This document shows, piece after piece, positions 54,553 to 64,000 of a stretch of 64,000 bases of DNA. Each line of letters begins with the position of its first letter. Position 1 is the first letter of the stretch. The stretch lies in NCBI GenBank assembly GCA_026400105.1, contig JAPLPQ010000083.1:45817-109816 (forward strand). The letters are read 5' to 3'. Origin of the DNA: Burkholderiales bacterium (GTDB taxonomy: Bacteria > Pseudomonadota > Gammaproteobacteria > Burkholderiales > Burkholderiaceae_C). The position numbers were made by a program, and so were the translations under genes. The notes beneath the pieces were generated by a model. That model was not told the origin of the DNA and ran no database searches. It saw only the letters and a program-made list of their open reading frames with translations.

Positions 54553-55169
54553 TCCTGATCAACCTGCTGCCGCATCGCGAAGCGGCGCGCAAGCGGCGTC
54601 GCGAGCTGTTCCTGTTTCAGCTCCTGTTCGCCCTGCTGGTCGGCCTGCTGCTGGTCGGCGCCGTGGCGCTGTCCTACCAGGCGCGTATCGATTCCCAGCG
54701 TGATCGCAACGACCTGTTTCGGGCCGAGATCGCCCTGCTCGATGCGCAGATCAAGGAAGTCGCCAGCCTCAAGACCCAGGTCGAGGCCCTCAAGGCGCGC
54801 CAGCAGGCGGTCGAACGGCTGCAGGCGGATCGCAACCTGCCGGTGCATTTGCTCGAGGAAATGGTCAAGCAGGTGCCCGATGGCGTCTACCTGAGCTCGC
54901 TCAAGCAGGAGGGCTCCAGCATCGTGATCGCAGGCATGGCGCAGTCGCAGGAGCGGGTCTCGGAGTTGCTGCGCAATCTGGGCAACCACAGCGCCTGGCT
55001 GCGTCAGCCGCAACTGGTCGAGATCGTGGCGGGCGAGGTCAACGTGCCCCAGCGCGGGACCCGGCGGGTGTCCAACTTCTCGATCCGCGTCGCGCTCGTG
55101 CGCAGCCAGGAAGCCGAGGCCCACCCGTCTGCTGCCAAGCCGGATAGCGTTCCGGCCGGCAAGGTCTGA
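54549..55169 (+). CDS. pilN: Type IV pilus assembly protein PilN
   Basis: MILINLLPHREAARKRRRELF. Confidence 0.93.
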   Translation: MILINLLPHREAARKRRRELFLFQLLFALLVGLLLVGAVALSYQARIDSQRDRNDLFRAEIALLDAQIKEVASLKTQVEALKARQQAVERLQADRNLPVHLLEEMVKQVPDGVYLSSLKQEGSSIVIAGMAQSQERVSELLRNLGNHSAWLRQPQLVEIVAGEVNVPQRGTRRVSNFSIRVALVRSQEAEAHPSAAKPDSVPAGKV

Positions 55170-55182
55170 GGAGAAAGCGACC

Positions 55183-55884
55183 ATGGCCACACTCAAGCCC
55201 CAGCCGTCCGTCGATTTCTCCGCCTGGCGCCAGCGGCTGCGTCAGGATTTCACGAATCTCGACCGCAGCGACCCGTCGCGCTGGCCCTCGCTGCCGCGTT
55301 ACCTGCTGCTGTGCGCTGCAGTGGTGCTGGTCTTCGTGGCGCTCTGGTACGGCTGGCTCAGCGGTCGGGCCGAAGAGCTCGAAGCCGAGCGGCGGCAGGA
55401 AATCGAGCTGCGCGCGACCTACACCAGCAAGCTGGCCCAGGCCGTCAACCTCGAGGTGCTCAAGCTCCAGCTCGAACAGGTCCAGGTCTATGTCAATCAG
55501 CTCGAAAAGCAGCTGCCGAGCAAGGCCGAGATGGATGCGCTGCTGTCCGACATCAACCAGGCCGGTCTCGGGCGCAGCCTGCAGTTCGAGCTGTTCCGGC
55601 CCGGCAGCGTGAACGTGCAGGAATACTACGCCGAGCAGCCGATCGCCTTGCGCGTCAGCGGTGGCTACCACGACATCGCGCTGTTTGCTGCCGACATCGC
55701 CGGGCTGTCGCGCATCGTCACGCTCAACGACCTGACGATCGCTCCGATGCTCAACAAGCCCAATCTGCTGACACTGGAAGCCACGGCCAAGACTTTCCGC
55801 TATCTGGACCCCGACGAGGTCCTGGTCCAGCAGGCGGCCGCCAAGGCCAACAAGGCCGCCGAGAAAAAGGGGAAGCAGCAATGA
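55183..55884 (+). CDS. pilO: Type IV pilus assembly protein PilO
   Basis: Position in pilMNOPQ; LEKQLPSKAEMDALLSDINQAGLGRSLQFELFRPG. Confidence 0.92.
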   Translation: MATLKPQPSVDFSAWRQRLRQDFTNLDRSDPSRWPSLPRYLLLCAAVVLVFVALWYGWLSGRAEELEAERRQEIELRATYTSKLAQAVNLEVLKLQLEQVQVYVNQLEKQLPSKAEMDALLSDINQAGLGRSLQFELFRPGSVNVQEYYAEQPIALRVSGGYHDIALFAADIAGLSRIVTLNDLTIAPMLNKPNLLTLEATAKTFRYLDPDEVLVQQAAAKANKAAEKKGKQQ

Positions 55885-56432
55885 AGCCCATCCATCCCGC
55901 TTCGCTCAGCGTGACCTTGGGCCTGGTCCTGCTGCTGGCGGCCTGCGGCCAGGCCAATCAGGAAGAAATTCGGCAATGGATGGCCGAGCAGCGTCAAGCC
56001 GTCTCGCCCCAGGTCGAACCCATACCCGAGCCCACCCGCTTCGTGCCGCAGGCCTATGGATCCGGGTCGGCCCTGGCGCCCTTCAGTTCCGAGAAGCTGT
56101 TCGTTGCGCTGCGCAGCGAGAGTGCGTCGGGTGCCGGCGGCGCCCTGATCCGGGCCGAGCTGAACCGGCGCAAGGAAGCACTCGAGTTCGTTCCGCTCGA
56201 TGCCATGTCCATGGTCGGTTTGCTGGACCGGCGCGGCCGCAAGGTGGCCCTGGTCCGGGTGGACAAGCTGCTCTATCAGGTCGGCATCGGACAGTATCTG
56301 GGACAGAACTTTGGCCGTGTCATGAAGATCAGCGAGCACGAAATCGCCTTGCGCGAGATTGTTCAGGACGCCGCTGGCGACTGGGTCGAGCGCCCGGTCA
56401 CGCTGCAGCTACAGGAGGAGACCCGCAAATGA
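55881..56432 (+). CDS. pilP: Type IV pilus lipoprotein PilP
   Basis: Lipobox LLLAACGQ; LVRVDKLLYQVGIGQYLGQNFGRVMKI. Confidence 0.92.
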   Translation: MKPIHPASLSVTLGLVLLLAACGQANQEEIRQWMAEQRQAVSPQVEPIPEPTRFVPQAYGSGSALAPFSSEKLFVALRSESASGAGGALIRAELNRRKEALEFVPLDAMSMVGLLDRRGRKVALVRVDKLLYQVGIGQYLGQNFGRVMKISEHEIALREIVQDAAGDWVERPVTLQLQEETRK

Positions 56433-58588
56433 AGCATATCCAGAAATCGACCGCGGGCCGGATCGGCTGGCGTCGCTTGCCCTTATTGCTGCTGCCCCTG
56501 CTGGCATCCGGGCTGGTACAGGCCAAGCTCGCGATCGAGTCGGTCACGGCCTCGACGCAGAACGGCTCCGAGGTCTTGCGCATCCAGACCAGTGAGCCCT
56601 TGTCGCAGCTTCCGACCAGCTTCGCGATCCAGTCGCCCGCGCGCATTGCGCTCGATCTGCCTGCTGCGAGCAATGCCACCGGGCGCAACTCGTTTGACCT
56701 CAAGCAGGGCAAGCTGCGCTCGGTCAATCTGGTCCAGTCCGGCGACCGGACCCGGGTCGTGCTGAACCTCAGCCGTGCCGCCACGCACCAGGCCCGGATC
56801 GAGGGCAATACCCTGATCGTGCAGCTTGACCCCGGTGCGACTCCCGCGGCGGTCAAGCCGGTCTTCGCCGCAGGTCCTGACAACGCCGTGCTGCCGCTGC
56901 AGGATGTGGATTTCCGCCGTGGCCCCGAGGGCGTTGGCCGCGTGCTCGTGAGTCTCTCGAGCAGCCAGGTCGGGGTCGATGTGCGCCAGCAGGGCAACAA
57001 GCTCGTGGTCGATTTCCTCAAGACCTCGCTGTCCGAAGGACTGCGCCGCCGTCTCGATGTCAGCGACTTCGGCACCCCGGTGCAGACCGTCAGTACGACC
57101 CAGGTCGGCGACCGCGTGCGCATGGTGGTCGAGGCCCGGGGTCGCTGGGAGCATAGCGTCTATCAGAGCGACAAGCAGTTCGTGCTCGAGGTGCGTGAGC
57201 CCAAGGTCGATCCGAACAAGCTGACCCAGGGACCGGGCTATGTCGGCGAAAAGCTCACCTTGAATTTCCAGAACATCGAGGTGCGGTCGCTGTTGCAGGT
57301 GATCGCGGACTTCACCAACTTCAATATCGTGACCTCGGACACCGTGACTGGCAACGTCACTCTGCGGCTCAAGGACGTGCCCTGGGATCAGGCGCTCGAC
57401 ATCATCCTGCAGGCCAAGGGCCTGGGCATGCGCAAGACCGGCAACGTGATCTGGGTCGCGCCCAAGGACGAGATCGCGGCGCGCGAGAAGCAGGAATTCG
57501 AGGCTAAGGCAGCGATGCACACGCTCGAGCCGGTGCGCACCCAGTCCTTCCAGATGAACTATGCCAAGGCGATCGACATTGCCGCGCAACTGCGTGGCGA
57601 GGTGACTGGGCAGCAGGGTTCTACTAGCGTTTCCACCGGAGGCGCGCGCTTGCTGTCGCCGCGTGGCAGTGCCGTGCCAGAGCCGCGCACCAATCAGCTG
57701 TTCGTGACCGATATTCCGTCGCGGCTCGAGGCGGTGCAGGAGTTGATCAAGAAGCTCGACATTCCGGTGCGCCAGGTCATGATCGAGGCCCGCATCGTCG
57801 AAGCCAGCGACACCTTCGGCCGCTCGCTCGGCGTCAAGCTCGGCGGCAGCGACCTGCGCGGCATCCGCGGCGGCGATGCCGGCTACTCCATCAGTGGGGG
57901 CAACCGGGCCGCCTTCGGTGGCAGCTACGACGCGGTTTCGGCGACCACGCTCGAGCGGGCCAATGCCCTGACCTCGGCCAACACCCAGTTCGTCAACCTG
58001 CCCGCGCTCGGGATCGGAACCACCAGTCCGCCCGCGTTCGCGCTCTCGCTGTTCAGTCCGACCGCCAACCGCTTCCTCGATCTCGAGATCTCGGCCCTGC
58101 AGGCCGACGGCAAGGGCAAGGTGGTCGCGAGCCCGCGCGTCATCACCGCCGACCAGACCCAGGCCGAAATCGAGCAGGGTGTGGACATCCCGTACCAGGC
58201 TGCGGCAGGCGTGACCGGAGCGACGACGGTGCAGTTCCGCAAGGCCAGCCTGCGGCTGACGGTGACGCCGCAGATCACGCCCGACGGCGGCATCATCTTG
58301 AACGTCGAGGTGGCCAAGGACACGCCCGGCACCGTCTACAACGGCGGCGTCGCGATCAACACCAAGCGCGTCAAGACCAATGTGCTGGTCGAGAACGGTG
58401 GCACCGTGGTCATCGGCGGCATCTTCAGCTCGACCGAGCAGGAAGACGTCAACAAGGTGCCCTTGCTCGGCGACATTCCGTTTGCCGGCAACCTGTTCAA
58501 GAACCGCACGATCAAGACTGAAAAGACCGAGCTGCTGGTGTTCCTGACGCCGCGCACGCTGTCCGACGTCATCACCTCGGCGCGCTGA
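56429..58588 (+). CDS. pilQ: Type IV pilus secretin PilQ
   Basis: AMIN domain region, secretin LQADGKGKVVASPRVITADQTQAEIEQGVDIPYQ. Confidence 0.95.
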   Translation: MKHIQKSTAGRIGWRRLPLLLLPLLASGLVQAKLAIESVTASTQNGSEVLRIQTSEPLSQLPTSFAIQSPARIALDLPAASNATGRNSFDLKQGKLRSVNLVQSGDRTRVVLNLSRAATHQARIEGNTLIVQLDPGATPAAVKPVFAAGPDNAVLPLQDVDFRRGPEGVGRVLVSLSSSQVGVDVRQQGNKLVVDFLKTSLSEGLRRRLDVSDFGTPVQTVSTTQVGDRVRMVVEARGRWEHSVYQSDKQFVLEVREPKVDPNKLTQGPGYVGEKLTLNFQNIEVRSLLQVIADFTNFNIVTSDTVTGNVTLRLKDVPWDQALDIILQAKGLGMRKTGNVIWVAPKDEIAAREKQEFEAKAAMHTLEPVRTQSFQMNYAKAIDIAAQLRGEVTGQQGSTSVSTGGARLLSPRGSAVPEPRTNQLFVTDIPSRLEAVQELIKKLDIPVRQVMIEARIVEASDTFGRSLGVKLGGSDLRGIRGGDAGYSISGGNRAAFGGSYDAVSATTLERANALTSANTQFVNLPALGIGTTSPPAFALSLFSPTANRFLDLEISALQADGKGKVVASPRVITADQTQAEIEQGVDIPYQAAAGVTGATTVQFRKASLRLTVTPQITPDGGIILNVEVAKDTPGTVYNGGVAINTKRVKTNVLVENGGTVVIGGIFSSTEQEDVNKVPLLGDIPFAGNLFKNRTIKTEKTELLVFLTPRTLSDVITSAR

Positions 58589-58615
58589 GCCAGGCAATCA
58601 ATAGAGGAGTTAACC

Positions 58616-60511
58616 ATGAAGATCTTCAAATGGCTCGTGGCCTTGCTGGTGACGCTGGCGCTGGGGGCTTGTGGTGGGGGAGGGGGGAGTCCGGGGACGG
58701 TGGCAGGTGGAAGTAATGTGCCTGACAAGACGATTGCCCCAGCTTCCGTCGAGGTCTTGGCATCGAACACGACGTTGCAGTCGACCGGCGAAACCGTCAA
58801 CATTACGGCCTTTGTCAAGACCAGTGGCAATGTAGCGATTGCGAATCAGGTCGTGACTTTCAATGCCGATTCCGGCCTGCTGCAAGCTGTTTCAGCTACG
58901 ACCGACGATAACGGTGTCGCTAGCGCCAAGCTGGCTGCCGGCTCCAATAAGGCCAACCGGGATATCGTCGTCAAGGTCACGTCGGGCGGCGTGTCGGGTC
59001 AGGTTGTCGTCAGCGTCAAAGGTATACAGCTTGCTCTGGCGGGAGAGCTGGCACTGAAGTTGGGCGCCAGCACAAAGTACACCTTGAAGGTTATGGACGG
59101 GACAGGCAAGGTGGTTTCCGGCGCTTCGGTGGTGCTGTCATCATCCTTGGGCAATGTCTTGAGCGAGAGCGTCGTCACGACCGATACCGCTGGCACGGCA
59201 ACCTTCACCTATACGGCTACCAAGGCGGGCGACGACACGATTACGGCTCAGTCCCTGGGGACTAACGTGCAGCAGACGGTTGCTGTCAGCGCTGTCGACT
59301 TGGCATTCATGTCACCAGTTGCCAGCACGCTAATACCTGTCGGAACTACGCAAATTTTCACCATGCGTTATCTGAGCGGCGGTTCGGGGGTGGCGGGTAA
59401 GACAGTGTCGTTCAGTACGACTAGGGGTGTTCTGGTGTCGTCGTCCACTGTTGTGACTAATGCCAGTGGAGAAGCTTCTGTCTCCGTGTCGTCGAACAGT
59501 GCTGGTCCGGCCACCGTGGTTGCAGTGATTGATGGAGTTGGCCGGGCCAGCATCGCGGCGGATTTCATCGCCCAGACACCGAGCACCATCGTGATGCAGT
59601 CCAGTTTGGGAGCCATTCCGCCCAACAGTTCTGGCAGCAACTCGAGTCAGAGCACGATCGAGGCGACGGTGCGTGACGCCGCAGGCAATCTTGTCACAGG
59701 CAAGGCGGTTAACTTCAACATCGTCAGCGATGTCAGCGGCGGCTATCTGTCCACAGCCACTGTCAGTACTGATCAGTACGGCAAGGCCAAGGTGCAGTAT
59801 GTGGCTGGGACTAGTTCCACGGCAGCCGATGGCGTGGTGATCAGCGGCACAGTCGCCGGCGTCGGCATTGTCTCGAACGTGAAACTGACGGTGAACGCGA
59901 AGGCGCTGTTCATCAACATCGCCTACGGCAACACGATGACTAACTTGGATGAGACCACGTATAGCAAGCCGTTCAGTATTTACGTGACCGATGCCACAGG
60001 CAATCCCGTTGGTAACCAACAGGTGACGGTTTCAGTCATACCCAAAAGCTATATGAAAGGGTGGCTTTCCTCGCAAGCTACGGGTTGGCTCTATTCAAGC
60101 GGATCGCCAACGTTTTTCTGCCGTAACACCGATATCAATAGGAACGGCATCTATGATCCGTCTGTGTTTGAAGATGCAAATGGCAATGGCGTGTGGGATA
60201 CGGTAGAGTTGAGAGAGACAAGTCCCTTGAGGCCAGGGAATGTAGTAGTAGCGACGCCAGGGCTGCTGACCACGGATTCGAGTGGCCGTGCCAGTTTTTC
60301 ATTGCAGTATGGCGAGCAGTACGCTTGGTGGGTGGGGGTGGACCTGACGGCGAAGGCGCTGGTGGCAGGGACCGAGTCCCGTACCACGCAGACTCTCTTG
60401 CTTGACATGTTGGCGGATGATGCCAGTGATATTCTTACAAGTCCTGCCAATAGGATCAGTCCGTTTGGAACCGGGTTCAGTCCGACCGGAGCCGCTGAAC
60501 CCTGCCCCTGA
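58616..60511 (+). CDS. Ig-like (Big_1/invasin-like) repeat lipoprotein
   Basis: Signal and lipobox LALGACGGGGGSPG; repeated Ig-like segments (DDNGVASAKLAAGS, DTAGTATFTYTATKAG, NASGEASVSVSSNSAG, DQYGKAKVQYVAGTS); Ca-loop-like DINRNGIYD, DANGNGVWD. Confidence 0.82.
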   Translation: MKIFKWLVALLVTLALGACGGGGGSPGTVAGGSNVPDKTIAPASVEVLASNTTLQSTGETVNITAFVKTSGNVAIANQVVTFNADSGLLQAVSATTDDNGVASAKLAAGSNKANRDIVVKVTSGGVSGQVVVSVKGIQLALAGELALKLGASTKYTLKVMDGTGKVVSGASVVLSSSLGNVLSESVVTTDTAGTATFTYTATKAGDDTITAQSLGTNVQQTVAVSAVDLAFMSPVASTLIPVGTTQIFTMRYLSGGSGVAGKTVSFSTTRGVLVSSSTVVTNASGEASVSVSSNSAGPATVVAVIDGVGRASIAADFIAQTPSTIVMQSSLGAIPPNSSGSNSSQSTIEATVRDAAGNLVTGKAVNFNIVSDVSGGYLSTATVSTDQYGKAKVQYVAGTSSTAADGVVISGTVAGVGIVSNVKLTVNAKALFINIAYGNTMTNLDETTYSKPFSIYVTDATGNPVGNQQVTVSVIPKSYMKGWLSSQATGWLYSSGSPTFFCRNTDINRNGIYDPSVFEDANGNGVWDTVELRETSPLRPGNVVVATPGLLTTDSSGRASFSLQYGEQYAWWVGVDLTAKALVAGTESRTTQTLLLDMLADDASDILTSPANRISPFGTGFSPTGAAEPCP

Positions 60512-60537
60512 ACAAGTAGGGGGTAGTTCACGGGCGT

Positions 60538-61164
60538 TTGATCGCTGAGGTTAAACTTGCAGGGCTAGTGCCGGGGGGTGAACCTGCCCGGCCTCACACG
60601 CCTTGCACCAATCATTGCCTCACTGTCCACTTGACCATCGTCCTCGTCGGCCTGCCCGGTTCAGGCAAATCCACTGTCGGGCGCCAGCTCGCCCGGCGCT
60701 TGACCATTCCCTTCGTCGATTCGGACCAGGTGATCGAGCAGCGCCTGGGCTGCTCGATCCGCGAGTTCTTCGAGCGCGAAGGCGAGGCACGCTTTCGCGA
60801 CATCGAGCAGGACACACTCGATGACCTGACCCGGGGTCCGGCCATGGTGCTGTCGACCGGCGGCGGTTCCTGCATGCGCGAGGCTACCCGGGCTTTCCTG
60901 CACGAACGCGGTCAGGTGATCTATCTGCGCTCGACGCCCGAGGACATCTACCGCCGCATCAAGCATGATCGCGGCCGTCCGCTGCTGCTGGTGGCCGATC
61001 CGCTGCAGCGCCTGCGCGACCTGCACGAGGCGCGCGATCCGCAGTATCGTGAGTGCGCGCACTACGTGATCGAGACCGGAAGGCCTTCGGTGGCCACCCT
61101 GGTCAACATGATCGTGATGCAGCTGGAGCTGGCCGGCAACCTACCGGTCCCCGCCCCCCGCTAA
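60538..61164 (+). CDS. aroK: Shikimate kinase
   Basis: VLVGLPGSGKSTVGRQLARRL Walker A, FVDSDQVIEQRLG; start codon uncertain, no in-frame ATG (TTG 60538, GTG 60568 or TTG 60631). Confidence 0.92.
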   Translation: MIAEVKLAGLVPGGEPARPHTPCTNHCLTVHLTIVLVGLPGSGKSTVGRQLARRLTIPFVDSDQVIEQRLGCSIREFFEREGEARFRDIEQDTLDDLTRGPAMVLSTGGGSCMREATRAFLHERGQVIYLRSTPEDIYRRIKHDRGRPLLLVADPLQRLRDLHEARDPQYRECAHYVIETGRPSVATLVNMIVMQLELAGNLPVPAPR

Positions 61165-61173
61165 ACTAGCGGG

Positions 61174-62330
61174 ATGACCCCAGCCACCCTCCAGCCGCCC
61201 GCAGGCGGACAAGTCCATGCTCGCGTCGAGATCGACCTAGGCGAACGCAGCTACCCGATCCTGATCGGTTCCTCGCTGCTCGATGATCCGGCCACCTGGT
61301 CCGGCCTGCCAAGGCCGCCACCGCCTTGATCGTGACCAACGAGACCGTCGGCCCGCTCTATGCCGCCCGGCTGCAGCAGGCCTTGAGCCAGCAATATCCG
61401 CAGATCCATGTCCTGTCCCTGCCTGATGGCGAGGCCTACAAGACCTGGGATTCGCTGAACCTGATCTTCGACGCGCTGCTGTCGAAAGGCTGTGACCGCA
61501 AGACGGTGCTGTTCGCGCTTGGCGGCGGCGTGGTGGGCGACATGACCGGCTTTGCTGCCGCCTGCTACATGCGTGGCGTACCCTTCGTGCAGGTGCCGAC
61601 CACGCTGCTGGCGCAGGTCGATTCGTCGGTTGGTGGCAAGACCGCGATCAACCACCCGCTGGGCAAGAACATGATCGGCGCCTTCTACCAGCCGGTGCGC
61701 GTGGTCTGCGACCTCGACACGCTGCAGACCCTGCCCGAGCGCGAGCTCAGCGCAGGTCTGGCCGAGGTGATCAAGTACGGCCCGATCCACGACCTGGCCT
61801 TCCTGGACTGGATCGAGGCGAATCTGCCGGCGCTGCGCGCGCGTGACCCGCAGGCGCTGGCGCATGCGGTGCAGCGCAGCTGCGAGATCAAGGCCGAGGT
61901 GGTCGGCCAGGACGAGCGCGAGGCGGGGCTGCGCGCGATCCTGAACTTCGGCCATACCTTCGGTCACGCCATCGAGGCCGGCCTGGGCTATGGCGAGTGG
62001 CTGCATGGCGAGGGCGTGGGTTGCGGCATGGTGATGGCCGCGCGCCTGTCGCAGCGCCTGGGCCTGCTGACCGAGGACAAGGTCGAGCGGCTGGTGCGAC
62101 TGGTCGAGGCCGCCGGCCTGCCGGTGCGTGGGCCGCAGCTCAAGGTCGGCCACGGCGAGGGCTGCGCGGACTTGAGCAACGCGCAGCGCTATCTGCAGCT
62201 GATGCGGGTCGACAAGAAGGCCGAGGCTGGCGAGATCAAGTTCGTGCTGGTCGAGGATGCCGGCCGGGCCGTGGTGCGTGGCGCACCCGACGCGCTGGTG
62301 GCCGAGGTCATCGATGCCTGTTGCGCCTGA
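61174..62330 (+). CDS. aroB: 3-dehydroquinate synthase with apparent frameshift near 61309-61311
   Basis: N-terminal piece [46 protein letters not shown] in frame of 61174; remainder [23 protein letters not shown]... in the frame of 61326. Confidence 0.85.
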
Positions 62331-63507
62331 GGCGCCGGGCCTTCAGTCCTATGCGTGCGATCCGGCACGCACCCAGGGGCGGCGCTTTGCCGAGAGTCCG
62401 GCGCCGACGCGCAACGACTTCCAGCGCGACCGCGACCGCATCGTCCATTCGAGCGCGTTCCGGCGCCTGGTCTACAAGACACAGGTCTTCCTGAACCACG
62501 AGGGCGACCTGTTCCGCACCCGCTTGACCCATTCGCTCGAGGTGGCGCAGCTCGCGCGCAGCATCGCGCGCAGCCTGGGTCTGCACGAGGACCTGGTCGA
62601 GGCGATCGCGCTCGCGCATGATCTCGGGCACACGCCCTTCGGGCACGCCGGCCAGGATGCGCTCAACGCCTGTCTGCAGGGCGACGAGGCGCAGGCCGCC
62701 GCGCCGGGGCCGGACGAGCCGCGTGGCGGCTTCGAACACAATATGCAGAGCCTGCGCGTGGTCGATGCGCTCGAGCAGCGCTATCCGTCCTTCGACGGGC
62801 TCAATCTCTGCTTCGAGACGCGCGAGGGCATCCTCAAGCATTGTTCGCGTGCCAATGCCGAATGGCTCGAGGCGCGCGAGCCGGCCGGGGTCGGCCAGCG
62901 TTTCCTGAGCGGGCGCTCGCCCTCGCTCGAGGCGCAGCTGGCCAACCTGGCCGACGAGATCGCCTACAACGCGCACGACATCGACGACGGGGTGCGCTCG
63001 GGCCTGCTGAGCCTGGAGCAGCTCGAGGCGGTGCCGCTGTTCGACTGCCACCGGCGCGAGGTGCTGGCCGAGTTTCCCGCGCTGCAGGGCCGGCGCCTGC
63101 TGTACGAGGCGATCCGGCGCATGCTGAGCGTGCAGATCTACGACGTGATCGATGCGACCCGGGCGGCGGTGCAGGCGGCGGGAGTCGATTCGCTCGCGGC
63201 GGTCCGGGCGGTGCCGGTGCTGGTGCAGTTCTCGCCGGCCATGCGCGAGCAGTCCGCGCTGCTCAAGCGCTTCCTGTTTCGCAACCTCTATCGCCATCCG
63301 CAGGTGCTCGAGACCACCGGCCGCGGCTGCCAGGTGGTCAGCGAGCTGTATGCGGCCTACTGCGCCGAGCCGGCGCAGATGCCCGATTCGGCGCGTCGCG
63401 CGGGCATGGGTCTGCGGCGCCAGTCGGCCGACTACATTGCCGGCATGACCGACCGCTTCGCGATCCGCGAGCACCAGCGGCTGACCGGCGGCAGCCCATT
63501 TTCCTGA
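62314..63507 (+). CDS. dgt: Deoxyguanosinetriphosphate triphosphohydrolase-like protein
   Basis: [61 protein letters not shown] motifs; ATG at 62314 overlaps aroB end. Confidence 0.9.
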   Translation: MPVAPEAPGLQSYACDPARTQGRRFAESPAPTRNDFQRDRDRIVHSSAFRRLVYKTQVFLNHEGDLFRTRLTHSLEVAQLARSIARSLGLHEDLVEAIALAHDLGHTPFGHAGQDALNACLQGDEAQAAAPGPDEPRGGFEHNMQSLRVVDALEQRYPSFDGLNLCFETREGILKHCSRANAEWLEAREPAGVGQRFLSGRSPSLEAQLANLADEIAYNAHDIDDGVRSGLLSLEQLEAVPLFDCHRREVLAEFPALQGRRLLYEAIRRMLSVQIYDVIDATRAAVQAAGVDSLAAVRAVPVLVQFSPAMREQSALLKRFLFRNLYRHPQVLETTGRGCQVVSELYAAYCAEPAQMPDSARRAGMGLRRQSADYIAGMTDRFAIREHQRLTGGSPFS

Positions 63508-63513
63508 GATTCC

Positions 63514-64000
63514 ATGCGCCCTTTGCCTGACAGTCCTGTTGCTGCTTCGCTCCACGCCGACCGGGTCGCTGCTGCGCTGGACGGCCGTGCGGCCTGGCTG
63601 GTGATCGTCGCCGGCGTGGTGGCGGCCCTGCATGTGGGCAAGCTGCCGCCAGGAATCCCGATCCTGCGTGCCGAGCTGGGCCTGACCCTGGTCCAGGCCG
63701 GCTTCCTGCTGTCGGTGATGCAGGTGGCCGGCATGTTGCTCGGGGCATTGGCCGGCTTGCTGGCCGACCGGATGGGACTGCGCCGTACCATGTTGCTGGG
63801 CCTTTGCCTGCTGGCTCTGGGTTGTGCGCTGGGTGCCACGGCATCCCGAGTCTCGCTGCTGCTGGCCGCGCGCATGCTCGAGGGGATAGGCTTGTTGCTG
63901 GCCGTCTTGCCGGCGCCGGGCCTGATCCGGCGTCTGGTGCAGGGGCCGCAGGCGCTGAGCCGGCTGCTGGGCGCCTGGGGGGCTTACATGCCGACCGGGG
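63514..64000 (+). CDS. MFS transporter, N-terminal part (truncated by window edge)
   Basis: MRPLPDSPVAASLHADRVAAALDGRAAWLVIVAGVVAALHVGKLPPGIPILRAELGLTLVQAGFLLSVMQVAGMLLGALAGLLADRMGLRRTMLLG, multiple TM segments. Confidence 0.82.
   Translation, partial: MRPLPDSPVAASLHADRVAAALDGRAAWLVIVAGVVAALHVGKLPPGIPILRAELGLTLVQAGFLLSVMQVAGMLLGALAGLLADRMGLRRTMLLGLCLLALGCALGATASRVSLLLAARMLEGIGLLLAVLPAPGLIRRLVQGPQALSRLLGAWGAYMPTG

Noticed and set aside
56483-58597. 704-aa minus-strand ORF over pilQ
   Set aside because: Antisense shadow ORF; no recognisable domain.

Overview
The window is a GC-rich, gene-dense chromosomal segment of betaproteobacterial (Burkholderiales-like) character. It is mostly housekeeping: tyrS(partial)-dtd, dbpA, ybeY/phoH, ruvAB, ttcA, a folB-folB-SDR pteridine cluster, cca, slt, a 5-FCL gene, a persulfide dioxygenase-rhodanese fusion, coaX, three tRNAs (Asn, Gly, Thr), metK, engB, cytochrome c4, resB/ccsB, msrP, lysA, cyaY, mrcA, aroK/aroB and dgt. 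Accessory modules are a type I secretion operon with two tandem ABC permease/ATPases plus HlyD and TolC, a minor-pilin operon (fimT/pilV/pilW/pilX/pilY1/pilE-like), and pilMNOPQ followed by a surface-type Ig-like lipoprotein gene. The observations most worth follow-up are: (1) a 1094-aa adenylate-forming ligase fused to a cyanophycin-synthetase-like ATP-grasp ligase, next to lysA, with its SD/start codon inside a 9-bp hairpin; (2) an imperfect-palindrome repeat flanking dbpA, with a conserved loop and compensatory stem changes; (3) a SAM-II-like pseudoknot plus an SD-sequestering hairpin upstream of metK; (4) an apparent -1 frameshift in aroB. All calls come from reading the sequence and the supplied ORF track; no database search was run.
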